Source: Polyangium sp. 15x6 | GTDB taxonomy: Bacteria > Myxococcota_A > Polyangia > Polyangiales > Polyangiaceae | NCBI RefSeq assembly: GCF_029960785.1 | Contig: NZ_JASBQE010000038.1 | Span: forward strand, 44,602-108,601 | Length of the DNA: 64,000 nucleotides | Direction of reading: 5' to 3' | Part shown: in pieces, positions 62,978-64,000 of the stretch | Position numbering within the stretch: position 1 is the first letter of the stretch | How the letters are laid out: each line of letters opens with the position of its first letter | Notes under the pieces: generated by a model | Seen by the model: only the letters and a program-made list of their open reading frames with translations | What the model was told of the DNA's origin: nothing | Databases searched by the model: none | Translations under genes and position numbers: made by a program

Positions 62978-64000
62978 ATGGCGCTCGATACTCAGACTGC
63001 CACTGGATCGGCTTCGAAGCTCGGGAAATACGAGTTGACGCGGGAGATGGCCGGCAGTGGCGTGGCGTCCACCTGGCTCGCCCGAACGGACGGAAGCACG
63101 AAGAGCTACGTCGTGCTTCGCCTGCACAAGCACGTGACGAAGAAGCCGGAGGTCGCCGAGGCGTTCCTGCGCGACGCGAAGAACGGCAAGCTCCTCACGC
63201 ACGCGAACGTGGTGCCGATGGTGGAGACGGGCGTCGGCGACGGCGAGATCTTCGTGGTCTCGGAGCACTTCGAAGGCGAGACGCTCTCCTCGCTGGTCGC
63301 GAACGCGAAGACGGCCGGCATCCCGCTGCCGATCGCGCTGCGTATCAGCCTCGAAATGCTCGAAGGTCTGTCCGCGGCGCACGCGCAGGGCGAGCCCATC
63401 GCGCACGGCGAGCTGAGCCCGTTCCACGTGCTCGTGGGCAAGGACGGCGTGACGCGCGTCGGCGGGTTCGGCTGGGCGCGGGCCCTCGCGAAGCTCGGTC
63501 CGCACGGGATCATGAAGCAAGATCGGCTCGCCTACGCGCCGCCCGAGCGCGTGAAGGCCATGAGCGCCGCGACGCCCGGCGGGCCGACGGGCACGATCGA
63601 TCCAAAAGGCGACGTGTTCGCCGCCGCCGTGATCCTGTGGGAGCTCCTCGCGAAGCAGCGCCTCTTCGCCTCGAAGATGGAGGCGGCCGTCGTGCAGAAG
63701 GTCCTCTCGGGGCCGATCCAGGAGCTGTCGTCCGTGATGATCGAGGGCCTGCCGTCCTCGGTGGAGGACGCGCTCCCGAAGGCGCTCGAGCGGGATCCCG
63801 CGAAGCGCGCGTCGCTCGACAGCCTGCTCCAGGCGCTCCGCAGCGTCCCGGCCGACGAGCTCGCCAAGCCCGAGGAAGTGGGCGCTTTCGTGGAGAAGCT
63901 CGCCTCGAAGCCCGCAGCCGCGCCGGCCGTGGCGCCGGCTGCGTCGCCGGCCGTGGCGCCCGCTGTGGCGCCGGCCGCGTCGCCCGCCGTGGCGCCCGCC
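62978..64000 (+). CDS. Protein pseudokinase (3' end outside window)
   Basis: The frame is open from ATG 62978 to the window end (at least 341 residues). It has the kinase fold layout but loses key residues: the glycine loop is AGSGVAST, the beta-3 lysine is replaced by Arg48 (VVLRLHKH), HRDxKPxN is AHGELSPFHVL (Glu145 in place of the catalytic Asp), and DFG is GFG (163-165). The tail is an Ala/Pro/Val repeat (PAVAPAASPAVAPAV). It is thus probably a binding or scaffolding pseudokinase. It is divergent from the YkgJ-like gene, with about 155 bases between. Confidence 0.85.
   Translation, partial: MALDTQTATGSASKLGKYELTREMAGSGVASTWLARTDGSTKSYVVLRLHKHVTKKPEVAEAFLRDAKNGKLLTHANVVPMVETGVGDGEIFVVSEHFEGETLSSLVANAKTAGIPLPIALRISLEMLEGLSAAHAQGEPIAHGELSPFHVLVGKDGVTRVGGFGWARALAKLGPHGIMKQDRLAYAPPERVKAMSAATPGGPTGTIDPKGDVFAAAVILWELLAKQRLFASKMEAAVVQKVLSGPIQELSSVMIEGLPSSVEDALPKALERDPAKRASLDSLLQALRSVPADELAKPEEVGAFVEKLASKPAAAPAVAPAASPAVAPAVAPAASPAVAPA

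Overview
The window is strongly GC-rich and almost gapless. It carries Hanks-type kinases fused to AAA ATPases, many lipoproteins, a DUF2169/pentapeptide/VgrG island and frequent 4-base gene overlaps (ATGA or GTGA). This combination points to a myxobacterium, most likely of the Polyangiales (Polyangium/Sorangium-like). That assignment is inference from gene content, because no rRNA or marker gene lies in the window.

Layout. 0-4.5 kb: an archaemetzincin-like protease (cut by the window edge), a membrane protein, a small STAS-like protein, a GNAT acetyltransferase and a coiled-coil protein. 4.5-10.4 kb is an accessory region: a collagen-like lipoprotein, a broken tyrosine recombinase, a cluster of minus-strand gene cassettes (AlkD-like, YCII-like and a small unknown) with at least one well-formed integron-type attC site but no integrase, YhhN and GFA-type housekeeping genes, a frame-broken RelE/ParE-like toxin, and a dispersed CTTCCG-rich repeat. 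10.5-16.6 kb: three secreted or lipoprotein hydrolases (beta-lactamase fold, M4 protease with lamin tail, CocE-like).

17-25.7 kb: two tandem kinase-ATPase giants followed by egtD and egtB (ergothioneine). 25.7-28.3 kb: a convergent pair, a glycerol-3-phosphate dehydrogenase-like gene and an FGGY kinase. 28.4-30.6 kb: two unknown proteins. 30.6-41.0 kb: a seven-gene minus-strand type VI secretion tip/adaptor operon (VgrG, two DUF2169 proteins, pentapeptide repeats, DUF3540, DUF4150 PAAR-like, one unknown). 41.2-43.9 kb: an M1-like peptidase lipoprotein and a lipoprotein. 43.9-48.1 kb: a four-gene overlapping minus operon led by a di-haem cytochrome. 48.2-50.2 kb: a DnaQ-like exonuclease with a possible BRCT domain, and endonuclease III.

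50.4-64 kb: a Cys-rich repeat surface lipoprotein, an FGE-domain lipoprotein, a large lipoprotein, an SDR-like and an SGNH protein, a membrane kinase, a haem-oxygenase-like iron enzyme beside a PqqD-like/YkgJ fusion, and the start of a pseudokinase. Two copies of a roughly 300-bp element built from long imperfect inverted repeats sit between convergent genes at 54.4 and 60.3 kb. These, the cassette cluster and the iron-enzyme/PqqD-YkgJ pair are the parts most worth following up.
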